A stretch of 37,691 nt of DNA, taken from NCBI GenBank assembly GCA_018400695.1, contig JAGYMF010000005.1:1-37691 (forward strand), written 5' to 3'. Below the pieces are notes generated by a model. That model was not told where the DNA came from. It saw only the letters and a program-made list of their open reading frames with translations, and did not search any database. Made by a program: the position numbers and the translations under genes. This document shows, in pieces, positions 29,001-37,000 of the stretch. This DNA is from Bacteroidales bacterium. GTDB lineage: Bacteria > Bacteroidota > Bacteroidia > Bacteroidales > GCA-2748055. Each line of letters opens with the position of its first letter. The first letter of the stretch is position 1.

Positions 29001-29034
29001 ACTGTATGAGGCGTTAAGGGATAATGAATGTTGA
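26032..29034 (+). CDS. FAD-linked oxidase fused to Fe-S/CCG domain protein (GlcD-GlpC type; D-2-hydroxyacid / D-2-hydroxyglutarate or D-lactate dehydrogenase-like)
   Basis: FAD_binding_4 (VCRPRHEADIIRLTSFARQNKITLIPRAAGTSLAGQ), GEHGDGRLRG, CLSCKACKSECP ferredoxin cluster, SGCCGMAGSFG CCG domain. Confidence 0.9.
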   Translation: MTPSTIEATMINESLSELLLKKLDGLALELDGDLFSDRATRLMYATDASAYRELPLAVCRPRHEADIIRLTSFARQNKITLIPRAAGTSLAGQVVGRGIIADISRYMTSISAFNKKERWVRVEPGVIPEELNKEIRSSGLFFSPETSTSNRCMIGGMIGNNSSGLHSVVYGTTREHLLSVRMVLSDGSVAEFGDLNREGFDEKCRLENLEGRIYRNIRDILEDQVNVDAIRAEFPDPGVIRRNTGYALDELAASVIFSGEDSRYDAFNFCKLIAGSEGTLGIITEATLHLDPLPPPEKALIPIHVNSVLDAIRGNLIALKYAPVAVELMDQTILDLTEDNITQRRNRFFVKGHPGAILIVELAAEKMKDILHTAAAIETEFRNAGLGYHFPVLTGDEIPRVWSLRKAGLGVLSKMKGDAKPVSVIEDTSVLPSKLEGYISEFNLLLQKHDLGCVYHAHISVGELHLRPILDLKKEDDVDLFHTIARETALLVKKYRGSLSGEHGDGRLRGEFIPLMIGERNFALLRSVKNTWDPDGVFNHGKIIDSPPMNTFLRFTPGQFTPHPETIFDFSDDGGIIRHIEQCNGSGDCRKTAKMGGTMCPSYMASREEWTTTRARANILREFIGTKGLKNEFDHKEVYDILDLCLSCKACKSECPSSIDMAKLKGEFLQHWYDVHGIPFRTRIIAYITSVNKVGSLVPGLFNFFATNRLFSTLLKRILGFAAERSIPTLEPVTVWKWSGKNLQQLNDRLPVTAPEVNYFIDEFTNYNDSHIGITTIKLLNRLGIRVYVSKSGPSGRTFLSKGLLRTARKYARENVLLYRGLVNEERPLIGTEPSAILSFRDEYPELVGDVLKKDARELADNALMIEEYLVRLLNMGQIDQHIFTTASKTIRLHGHCQQKAVASTSDTLRILSIPENYSVTEIPSGCCGMAGSFGYEKEHYELSVKVGELVLFPEIRKAAKDTIIAVPGTSCRHQIRDGTSVEGKHPVEVLYEALRDNEC

Positions 29035-29143
29035 AAATTGGTTGATGCAGCACGTATTTTTTGAGCACCTTGAATTTGATTGTTGTTATTTATATGTTTA
29101 GAAGACAGGATATAAAGGAACATGATTCACAAATTGCTACGGA

Positions 29144-30436
29144 ATGAGCCTATTAAATAAGATTAAAGTACTCCCGCTTTGGGTGAAGATTTTTATAGGA
29201 ATGGGGTTGGGAATCCTGTTCGGACTGATCGCCGTTTGGACCTCATTGGAACAGTTAACGGTCGACTGGATTAAGCCCTGGGGCAATATCTTTCTGAAAC
29301 TATTAAAGCTTATCGCTGTACCCCTTATCTTTGTATCTCTTGTGAAGGGGATTTCCAGTCTGTCCAATATCTCAAAACTCTCCAGGATCGGACTTAAAAC
29401 AATTATTATTTACCTGATTACTACATTGATTGCAACAACTGTCGGACTTGGGCTTGTAAATCTGATTAAGCCTGGCAATGTATTTCCCGAAGAGCGCCAG
29501 GAGGAATACAGGGAGCGTTTCTTAGACGATATTAGTGATAAACAGTTTTTTGCTGATGAAATGCAGGAGCAGTCTCCTCTGCACTTCTTTGAGGAAATGA
29601 TCCCGGAAAATATTGTATTTGCTGCAGGCGACAATTCCAAGATGTTGCAAATTATCTTCTTTGCGATCCTTTTTTCTATAGCGATGGTATTGGTACCTGA
29701 AAACAGTGTCAGGGTGGTGAAAAACTTTTTTGATGGTCTGAATGATATTATCCTGAAAATCATCGATCTGATCATGCGGTTTGCCCCTGTTGGTGTTTTT
29801 GCACTGATGGCAGGTCTGGTTGTCGATTTTTCTGGCGATTCGGAGCTTTTTTCTGCACTCGGTATGTATATGCTTACTGCGGTTCTGGGATTATTGTTAT
29901 TGATTACAATCTTTTACCCTACGCTGATCAGGCTTTTTACGGGGATACGATGGAGAGATTTTTACAAAGGAATCCTGCCGGCACAGCTGGTGGCATTTTC
30001 GACAAGCTCAAGTGCAGCAACCCTGCCGGTAACCCTGAAGCAGGTTATCAACGAATTTAAGGTGCCTAAAACAATCGCCAACTTTGTCCTCCCGGTAGGG
30101 GTTACGATCAATATGGACGGAACATCCTGTTACCAGGCAGTTGCTGCTGTTTTCATTGCCCAGGTATTTGGAATGGACCTCACGGTAAGTCAGCAGCTTT
30201 CGATCGTCCTGCTGGCTACTGTTGCATCTATCGGATCTCCAGGCGTACCCGGTGGTAGTATTGTAATGCTGATTATCGTGCTGACATCAGTGGGGATTCC
30301 TGTTGAAGGACTGGCACTTATTCTGGGCGTCGACAGACCCATCGATATGCTGAGGACTGTAGTAAATATAACGGGTGACGCTACTGTTGCTTCGATAGTG
30401 GCTAAATCAGAAGGTGACCTGGGATATGAAGCTTGA
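29144..30436 (+). CDS. Dicarboxylate/amino acid:cation symporter (DAACS family)
   Basis: STSSSAATLPVTLKQV serine-rich hairpin, VLPVGVTINMDGTSCYQAVAAVFIAQVFG, GVPGGSIVM, DRPIDMLRTVVNITGDA. Confidence 0.96.
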   Translation: MSLLNKIKVLPLWVKIFIGMGLGILFGLIAVWTSLEQLTVDWIKPWGNIFLKLLKLIAVPLIFVSLVKGISSLSNISKLSRIGLKTIIIYLITTLIATTVGLGLVNLIKPGNVFPEERQEEYRERFLDDISDKQFFADEMQEQSPLHFFEEMIPENIVFAAGDNSKMLQIIFFAILFSIAMVLVPENSVRVVKNFFDGLNDIILKIIDLIMRFAPVGVFALMAGLVVDFSGDSELFSALGMYMLTAVLGLLLLITIFYPTLIRLFTGIRWRDFYKGILPAQLVAFSTSSSAATLPVTLKQVINEFKVPKTIANFVLPVGVTINMDGTSCYQAVAAVFIAQVFGMDLTVSQQLSIVLLATVASIGSPGVPGGSIVMLIIVLTSVGIPVEGLALILGVDRPIDMLRTVVNITGDATVASIVAKSEGDLGYEA

Positions 30437-30658
30437 AAATAATCGAAATTTTCCAGTTCAATTTTATCGGTTGACAAAAGAAAAATCGTGTAACTTCATG
30501 TAAATATGAAGTTTATAAGAGATTCAACAGATGATGAACCTTCTGAGAACGGAATATTTGGTTGCAGTTTGTCATCTCCCCGTGAAAATTCAGGTTCTGT
30601 AGCACTGATAATTCTGTTCATAACAGGGTAGGGCATATCTGTTACACTTCAACCCTTA

Positions 30659-30693
30659 AAGTGGAAGACATCCGTTCCCCGTGTCTTCTACTT
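30659..30693. repeat. Hairpin AAGTGGAAGACA / TGTCTTCTACTT in non-coding region
   Basis: 12-bp stem with one G-T pair, 11-nt loop TCCGTTCCCCG. Confidence 0.5.
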
Positions 30694-30811
30694 CGTAAAT
30701 TGTCTTCCCGATTTACAGGTTTGCTCAGTTCAGGCCTGATGTTCATATATTACTTTTAAAACTTTGTCTGTTTCCCAACTGCGAATTTAAACACCAAAAC
30801 ATTATATACAT

Positions 30812-30821
30812 TACATATGTA
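30812..30821. promoter_or_regulatory. TACATATGTA palindrome (TACAnnTGTA class)
   Basis: Perfect palindrome in non-coding region upstream of the XRE regulator. Confidence 0.45.
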
Positions 30822-30936
30822 CACTAAATAAATACAAAAGTTAATATTAATCTGAAAAAATACATTTGTGAACCTATAGTAATTACAAAATTTAAGGAAA
30901 GTTACACACATGTATACATTTGTGGCATCAATAGGT

Positions 30937-30952
30937 GATTACAATTGTAATC
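30937..30952. promoter_or_regulatory. 16-bp perfect palindrome GATTACAATTGTAATC (TACAnnTGTA core)
   Basis: Read directly; overlaps a second palindrome TAATCGATTA (30948-30957). Confidence 0.55.
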
Positions 30953-31082
30953 GATTAAAACTACTTTACAAATCAAAAGTGTATACGCATAAAGAACTAT
31001 AAAACAAGTATATACATCACTTATATAAAGTAAAATACAGTTAATTTTAAGAATATATTGGACAATTCAGCTTTCATACTGT

Positions 31083-31173
31083 AAATACATCAAATTACAA
31101 CACTTAATATCAGTTACTTAATACGTTCTACTTAAATTGTCACTTTACTTAAGTTCAATATTGATGTATTTAA
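31083..31173. repeat. 12-bp inverted repeat (TAAATACATCAA / TTGATGTATTTA) enclosing four ACTTAA repeats
   Basis: Arms 31083-31094 and 31162-31173; ACTTAA at 31103, 31117, 31131, 31148. Confidence 0.6.
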
Positions 31174-31329
31174 GCGTATCAGGCGCATGATAAAGGGTGC
31201 ATATTCTTAATGAATAAAATGATTTCGTTAATATTATGGAAATAGATTAATTTTGGTTTAGCCGGTTAATGTCTGTTCAGCATGATTGTCCTGGAATCTA
31301 CAGATTTTAAGCACAATCGAAATAAAATG

Positions 31330-31386
31330 ACATAAGTAAACAATGAATTACAATTGTGACATTCCATATTATTACATAAGTAAACA
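31330..31386 (+). repeat. Direct repeat ACATAAGTAAACA (two copies)
   Basis: 31330-31342 and 31374-31386, exact 13-mers 44 bp apart, each followed by an ATTACAnnTGT palindrome. Confidence 0.55.
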
Positions 31387-31394
31387 TTATAATG

Positions 31395-31408
31395 ATTACA
31401 TTTGTAAT
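31395..31408. promoter_or_regulatory. Operator-like palindrome ATTACA-TT-TGTAAT overlapping putative -7 box TACATTTG
   Basis: Perfect 6-bp arms; TACATTTG at 31397-31404 fits TAnnTTTG, ~20 bp upstream of ATG 31424. Confidence 0.5.
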
Positions 31409-31423
31409 AAATAATTTTCTGTT

Positions 31424-31954
31424 ATGGAAGATCGATTATTGAAGTTGCTTGACACCGAACAGTTATCTTCATCCAAATTTGCTGATGTCATAGGGGTTCA
31501 GCGTTCCAGTATTTCACACATCCTCTCCGGAAGGAACAAGCCCAGTTTTGATTTTTTACAGAAAATTTTAAGGGCTTTTCCAATGTTGAATGCTGATTGG
31601 TTGATCCTTGGTGAGGGAAATATGTATGAAGGGGAGCCCGGACCTCTCAGCGGCAGCCTTTTTGATCAGCCACTTACTTCTACAGACCAAAATAAGCAGG
31701 GAATAACTGATTCGGAGTTATCCTCTGCAGCTGCTACTGCGTCTGATTCCAAGACTGAATTTGATCCCATATCAGATTCTGTTACTGAATCCGGGCATGA
31801 AGCAGATACCCTGGTACAAGATGTAATACAGGGTGTTTCCCGTGCCGGGACTTCTCCCTCTCCAGAAAGGGGGGCAGGAAGAGGTGGAAAGAGCGTTTCC
31901 CGGATTATTCTTTTGTATGATGACAGTACCTTTGATGCGTATGATCCTGGCTGA
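31424..31954 (+). CDS. XRE-family helix-turn-helix transcriptional regulator
   Basis: LSSSKFADVIGVQRSSISHILSGRNKPSFDFLQKILRAFPMLNADWLILGEGNMY is a standard HTH_3 domain. Confidence 0.92.
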   Translation: MEDRLLKLLDTEQLSSSKFADVIGVQRSSISHILSGRNKPSFDFLQKILRAFPMLNADWLILGEGNMYEGEPGPLSGSLFDQPLTSTDQNKQGITDSELSSAAATASDSKTEFDPISDSVTESGHEADTLVQDVIQGVSRAGTSPSPERGAGRGGKSVSRIILLYDDSTFDAYDPG

Positions 31955-32022
31955 TTTCATTATTTATTTTTCATTCACACACAATTGCACTTCTGCGTAC
32001 GGGGCTGGTTGCTGAATTCTTT

Positions 32023-32030
32023 TATCTTTG
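32023..32030 (+). promoter_or_regulatory. Putative -7 element TATCTTTG for pyrD
   Basis: Fits TAnnTTTG, 13 bp upstream of ATG 32044. Confidence 0.4.
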
Positions 32031-32043
32031 CTCAAAAAATCAG

Positions 32044-33117
32044 ATGTACAGGTATTTCATCAGGCCAATCTTATTTCTGTTGTCACCGGAAGTAATCCAC
32101 CACTTGCTAACCTCCGGTGTGCGATTTTTATTTCGCTTACCTGGAGTGACAGCACTGATAAGATCTGTTTACACGGTTAAAGATCCACAGCTTACCACAA
32201 ACTTCCTGGGTATTGAATTCAATAATCCTGTAGGTCTGGCGGCTGGATTTGACAAGAACGGTGAGGTTTATAATGAGTTTTCTGATTTTGGGTTTTCGCA
32301 TATCGAGGTAGGTACCGTCACTCCGAAAGGGCAACCTGGCAATCCCAAACCCCGAAGTTTTCGTATACCAGCTGATAAAGGGTTGATCAACCGTATGGGC
32401 TTTAATAACCACGGTGTGGATGCACTTTTGGGAAGGCTGGAGCAGCAGCGCCGCAAGGGATTGATCATTGGTGGAAATATTGGTAAGAACACCCACACTC
32501 CCAATGAAAAGGCTGTAGAGGATTATGAAAACTGTTTTACTACGCTTTACGGGTATGTGGATTATTTCGTAGTCAACGTTAGCTGTCCAAACATCACCAA
32601 TATGCAAGCTTTGCAGGATCAGGATGCCTTAGATGCGATTCTGGGCCGTTTAGCGGACGTTAGAGCGCGTAAAAGCGAATATACACCCATTCTCCTCAAA
32701 ATTTCACCGGATCTGAACAGGAGCCAGATAGACACCTCTCTTGAGATGGTTGAAAAATATGGGATTGATGGTGTTGTTGCGAGCAATACGACAATTCGTC
32801 GCGACGGACTAGTTACATCAGATGCGAAGATTGATGCCATTGGCAACGGAGGAATGAGTGGTGCCCCAGTTACTTCTCGGAGCCTGGAGGTGGTCAGGTA
32901 TATTGCTGAAAAAACTGGCGGTAAGACGCCTTTAATTGGTGTAGGCGGAATCATGACTGTAGATGATGCACTGAACATGCTGGATGCCGGAGCCACGCTG
33001 ATACAGGTTTATACTGGATTTATTTACAACGGTCCGGGCTTTGTAAAAAGGATCAATAAAGCGATTCTGAAACGCAAAAAAAACAGTTTCAGAGAAACAA
33101 ATACTTTATCTGTATAA
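32044..33117 (+). CDS. pyrD: Dihydroorotate dehydrogenase (class 2, quinone-dependent)
   Basis: FNNPVGLAAGFDKNGE; SHIEVGTVTPKGQPGNPKPRSFRIPADKGLINRMGFNN; VNVSCPN; IGVGGI. Confidence 0.97.
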   Translation: MYRYFIRPILFLLSPEVIHHLLTSGVRFLFRLPGVTALIRSVYTVKDPQLTTNFLGIEFNNPVGLAAGFDKNGEVYNEFSDFGFSHIEVGTVTPKGQPGNPKPRSFRIPADKGLINRMGFNNHGVDALLGRLEQQRRKGLIIGGNIGKNTHTPNEKAVEDYENCFTTLYGYVDYFVVNVSCPNITNMQALQDQDALDAILGRLADVRARKSEYTPILLKISPDLNRSQIDTSLEMVEKYGIDGVVASNTTIRRDGLVTSDAKIDAIGNGGMSGAPVTSRSLEVVRYIAEKTGGKTPLIGVGGIMTVDDALNMLDAGATLIQVYTGFIYNGPGFVKRINKAILKRKKNSFRETNTLSV

Positions 33118-33396
33118 TTGGAAAATTTCAGGGTCATTTCTTCAGCATAAAACAGATCAGTATAGTTATTGATATCCTATCTTTCCCCATGATATCCGTG
33201 ATAATAAAAAATCTGATCGATATACAGCTATTGCTTTTCCTGTCAAGAGACATGAATTTGTAGTGCTTTTATGTACTCTGTAAACGATTCATTATCTTGC
33301 TGAAAATATCCCCCAAGTATCGCAGTAAGTAAACTTAAGCTTGATGTAAAGAGTTTTAACAAACTTAACAACTGTAAATTATAGTAAATTATTTTG

Positions 33397-33990
33397 ATGA
33401 AGGACGGACTTTTTTATTTCTCATTGATCGACCCGCTGCTGAAAAAGCTGCACACCAGGGTAGCTGCGGAGATTCCGGAAGGAGCCAGTGTGATTGATAT
33501 TGCCTGCGGGAATGGCACGTTGCCCATGAAATATGCGGAGAAGGCTTCCCGGGTTACCGCGATTGATCTTTCTGCAGGCAAACTCGAATTTGCCCGTCAG
33601 ATGGCTGCCAGGCGAAAGATTGCGAACATCACCTTCATCGAAATGGATGCCACCGACCTTTCCCGCTTCCCGGATGGGGAATTTGACATTGCCACGGTCT
33701 CCATGGCCATACACCAGTTCAGGACCGAAACCGGGATGGAATTGCTGAAAGCGCTTCAGCGCATTGCAAACAAGGTATTGATTGCCGATTACCATCATCC
33801 ACTGCCCGGGGGATTTTCCGGGGGCACGACCCGGCTCATAGAATGGATGGCAGGGCAGGAGCACAACAGCTGCTTCCGTGCCTACCTGGCCAACGGGGGA
33901 CTGCCCGGGATAATGGAGGTGGTCTTTCCGGATGACCCGGTAACCATTCAGCAGGCAGGCAGCGTCTTTACCCTTGCAACAATCAGATAG
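33397..33990 (+). CDS. Class I SAM-dependent methyltransferase
   Basis: VIDIACGNGTLPMKYAEKASRVTAIDLSAGKLEFAR motif I/II; FDIATVSMAIHQF; ATG at 33397 preferred over TTG at 33394. Confidence 0.88.
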   Translation: MKDGLFYFSLIDPLLKKLHTRVAAEIPEGASVIDIACGNGTLPMKYAEKASRVTAIDLSAGKLEFARQMAARRKIANITFIEMDATDLSRFPDGEFDIATVSMAIHQFRTETGMELLKALQRIANKVLIADYHHPLPGGFSGGTTRLIEWMAGQEHNSCFRAYLANGGLPGIMEVVFPDDPVTIQQAGSVFTLATIR

Positions 33991-34003
33991 CTAAAGCATT
34001 CGG

Positions 34004-37000
34004 TTAATCCCCGTTCCCTATTTTCCGGAGCCTGATCATCTTCGTACTGATTACCTTACTGACCTGTACTGTAATCTTGTACATTACAGGTACGAGTACC
34101 AGTGTAAGGAAGGTGGCAAAGGTAAGGCCGAAGATGATGGTCCATGAGATGGGACCCCAGAAGATCACTGTGTCACCACCGAAATAGATATTGGGTTTCA
34201 GGTCATTCAACAATCCGGCAAAATCAATATTCAGACCTATGGCCAGCGGGATCAGTCCCAGGATGGTCGTGATGGCTGTGAGCAGCACAGGCCGGAGCCG
34301 GGTCCTTCCTCCTTCGATGATTGTCTCCGTGGCATGACTCACTGGCAGGAATTCGTTTTCCCCCAATCCGAGCTCTTCACGTTTTTGCTTTTTCAGCAAC
34401 TCAATATAATCGATCAGCACAATGGCATTGTTCACGACGATGCCGGCTAGGGAGACAATCCCAATGCCCGTCATCACTACGATAAAGTCCATCCTGAAGG
34501 TGGCGATGCCCATAAATACGCCGATCGTACTGAAGAGTACGCTTAACAATATGATCGCCGGTTTGATGACAGAGTTGAATTGTGTTACAAGAATTAGCAG
34601 GATAACAGATAATGCAATCAGCAGTGCACGCATAAGGAAAGCCATGGAATCCCTTTGAGCCTCTTGTTCACCACCGAATTCATAGGTGTATCCTTCAGGA
34701 AAATCAAAGCTTTCAAGTACAACTGCCAGCTGCTGGTTGATCCTGTTGGCATTGAACCCTTCGATCACATTAGAGGAGAGGGTAATCACCCTCTTCATGT
34801 CTTTTCTTTTTACTGATCCGTAAGTACTTCTGTATTCAATATCTGCCAGTGCAGAGAGGGGGATTCTGATCGTCTGACCATTGTCGACGTAAGAGATGCC
34901 AATGTTCAACAGGGAAGAGGCATTGTACCTGTATTCTTCGCTGAGACGCATATTGATGGGGTATTCGTCCTCACCAACCTTAAAATCAGATATTTCCCGT
35001 CCGAAAAGCGCTGTCCGCAATGTATTAGCCACCTGTTGGGTCGACAATCCATATCTTCTTACTTTATCCCTGTCCAACCGCACAAGCAATTCCGGCTTTC
35101 CGATGGTCAGGTCCATACTAAGTCCCTCCATACCCCTGATACCGGACCTGTCGATCTGCATTAATACACTGTCCGTTATTATCAGAAGCTCATCGAACTT
35201 ATTTCCGCTGATCTCTATACTGACAGGGTCTCCTGCGGGTGGACCGTTCTGGTCTTTTTCAATTGAGAGCGCTATTCCAGGATAATGGTTTAGTAGCTGG
35301 TCTGTCAACTCACGCAGTATTTTTGATGTTTTAATTCCTTCGCGGTACTCATAATCGACAAAAGAGACGGTCGTCAGCGCTTCATTGGGCCTGTTACCGG
35401 CTTCAGACTGATCGCTGCTGACACCCACCGTGGTTAATACTGATTTTACAATTGGACGGTAGGGTTCAATAATGTTTGCTATATCCTTCTCCAACGTTTT
35501 CATAAATTCATTGGTGGCTGTTACATCAGTTCCAATGGGCATCTCTGCAATGATATTGATATAGGATGGTTCGTTTTCGGGAAAAAAGCTCACATTTACA
35601 TCCCTTGCCTGGAAAAAGAAAACGGCAAAGATGAGCAGGAAGAATGTCCCCATAAAGAAGAACACCGTATTGTACCTGTGCAACGCAAACTTGAGCGTAC
35701 GTGTATAGATTTCATCAAGCCATGACAGAAAGACATCCTGAAACCATGCCTCTGCTTTACGGAAAAGCAGTGCGTTCAGCAGGCCGATGATACCGAAAAT
35801 GATGGCCAGGGTTCCTGGTGCATTCCACCCGGCCAGGTGAAACAGTAATCCTGCAGCGATGAGCGAAACTGCAATAATCAGCCCACGTTTAATATTGGGC
35901 ATGTTGTTTTTACGGTCGGGTCCCAGTTTGATAAAGGTGGCTGAAAATACGGGGATGATCACCAATGCAACAAAGAGAGACGACACAAGCACGATGATCA
36001 GTGTGATCGGCAGCCCCTTCATGAATTCACCTGTTATACCGCCCCAAAATGCCAGGGGCACAAAGGCTGCCAGGGTGGTGGCTGTAGATGTGATGATAGG
36101 ATAAGATATCTCACCAACCGCTCTTTTTGCAGCTTCAAATGGGGGAAAGCCACGGTCTACATAACGGTAGATATTTTCCACTACCACAATGGCATTATCA
36201 ACGAGAAGTCCCAGTGCCAGGATCAACGAAAACAGGACAATCAGGTTGATTTTGAAGCCCAATAGGTTCAGCACGATAAATGAGAGAAACATGGACATTG
36301 GGATAGCGAGTCCTACAAAAAGGGCATTGCGTGTTCCAAGAAAATAGAACAACACCAGGATCACGAAGATCACTCCCAGAACCATGCTGTTTTCAAGGTT
36401 ACCCAGCTGCATTCGGATCGTCTCCGACTGATCATTGGTCAGGGTAACTGTCATCTCTGCAGGGATCACATTGCTCCGCTTCGCTTCGTCCAGGATCGCG
36501 AAGATCTTGTCCGTTGCTTCCAATAGGTTTTCACCCCCCTTTTTGATGACCTGTACACTCACCACCGGCTGGTTGTCAAGACGCGTGAACGTTTTGGGTT
36601 CTTCATAGCCATCGGTAACACGGGCAACATTCTTCAGGAAAACCACATTATCGTCCTCCCTGCTTATGATGATATTTTCCAGTTCGCTGATATTTTTAAA
36701 TTCCCCAATGGTACGTACCGAACGGCGTGTGTTTCCGAGCCTGATCTCACCCCCGGAGACGGAAACGTTCTCCTGGGATATTGCAAATTCTATATCGTCA
36801 AAAGAGAGCGCATAGGATTCCAGTTTCAACAGATCAACATCAATTCTGATCTCCCGCTCATCAATACCGCGTATTTCCACTTTTGAGATCTCGCTTACCG
36901 ATTCGATCAAATCTTCCAGTCTTTCTGCATAATCCTTGAGCTCTTCCACACTGTAGTCACCCGACAGGTTAATGTTAATAATCGGAAATTCGGAGAAATC

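Noticed and set aside
30506-30631. Possible 41-aa small ORF MKFIRDSTDDEPSENGIFGCSLSSPRENSGSVALIILFITG
   Set aside because: No ribosome-binding or conservation evidence; start lies inside a hairpin arm; cannot be distinguished from chance
30437-31423. Chromosomal origin or CRISPR leader for the AT-rich region
   Set aside because: No DnaA-box cluster (TTATCCACA-like) and no regularly spaced direct repeats with unique spacers; the repeats are short operator-like sites
33397-33990. Methyltransferase as horizontally acquired, because it appears more GC-rich than its flanks
   Set aside because: Impression only; base composition was not computed and the flanking intergenic DNA is naturally AT-rich
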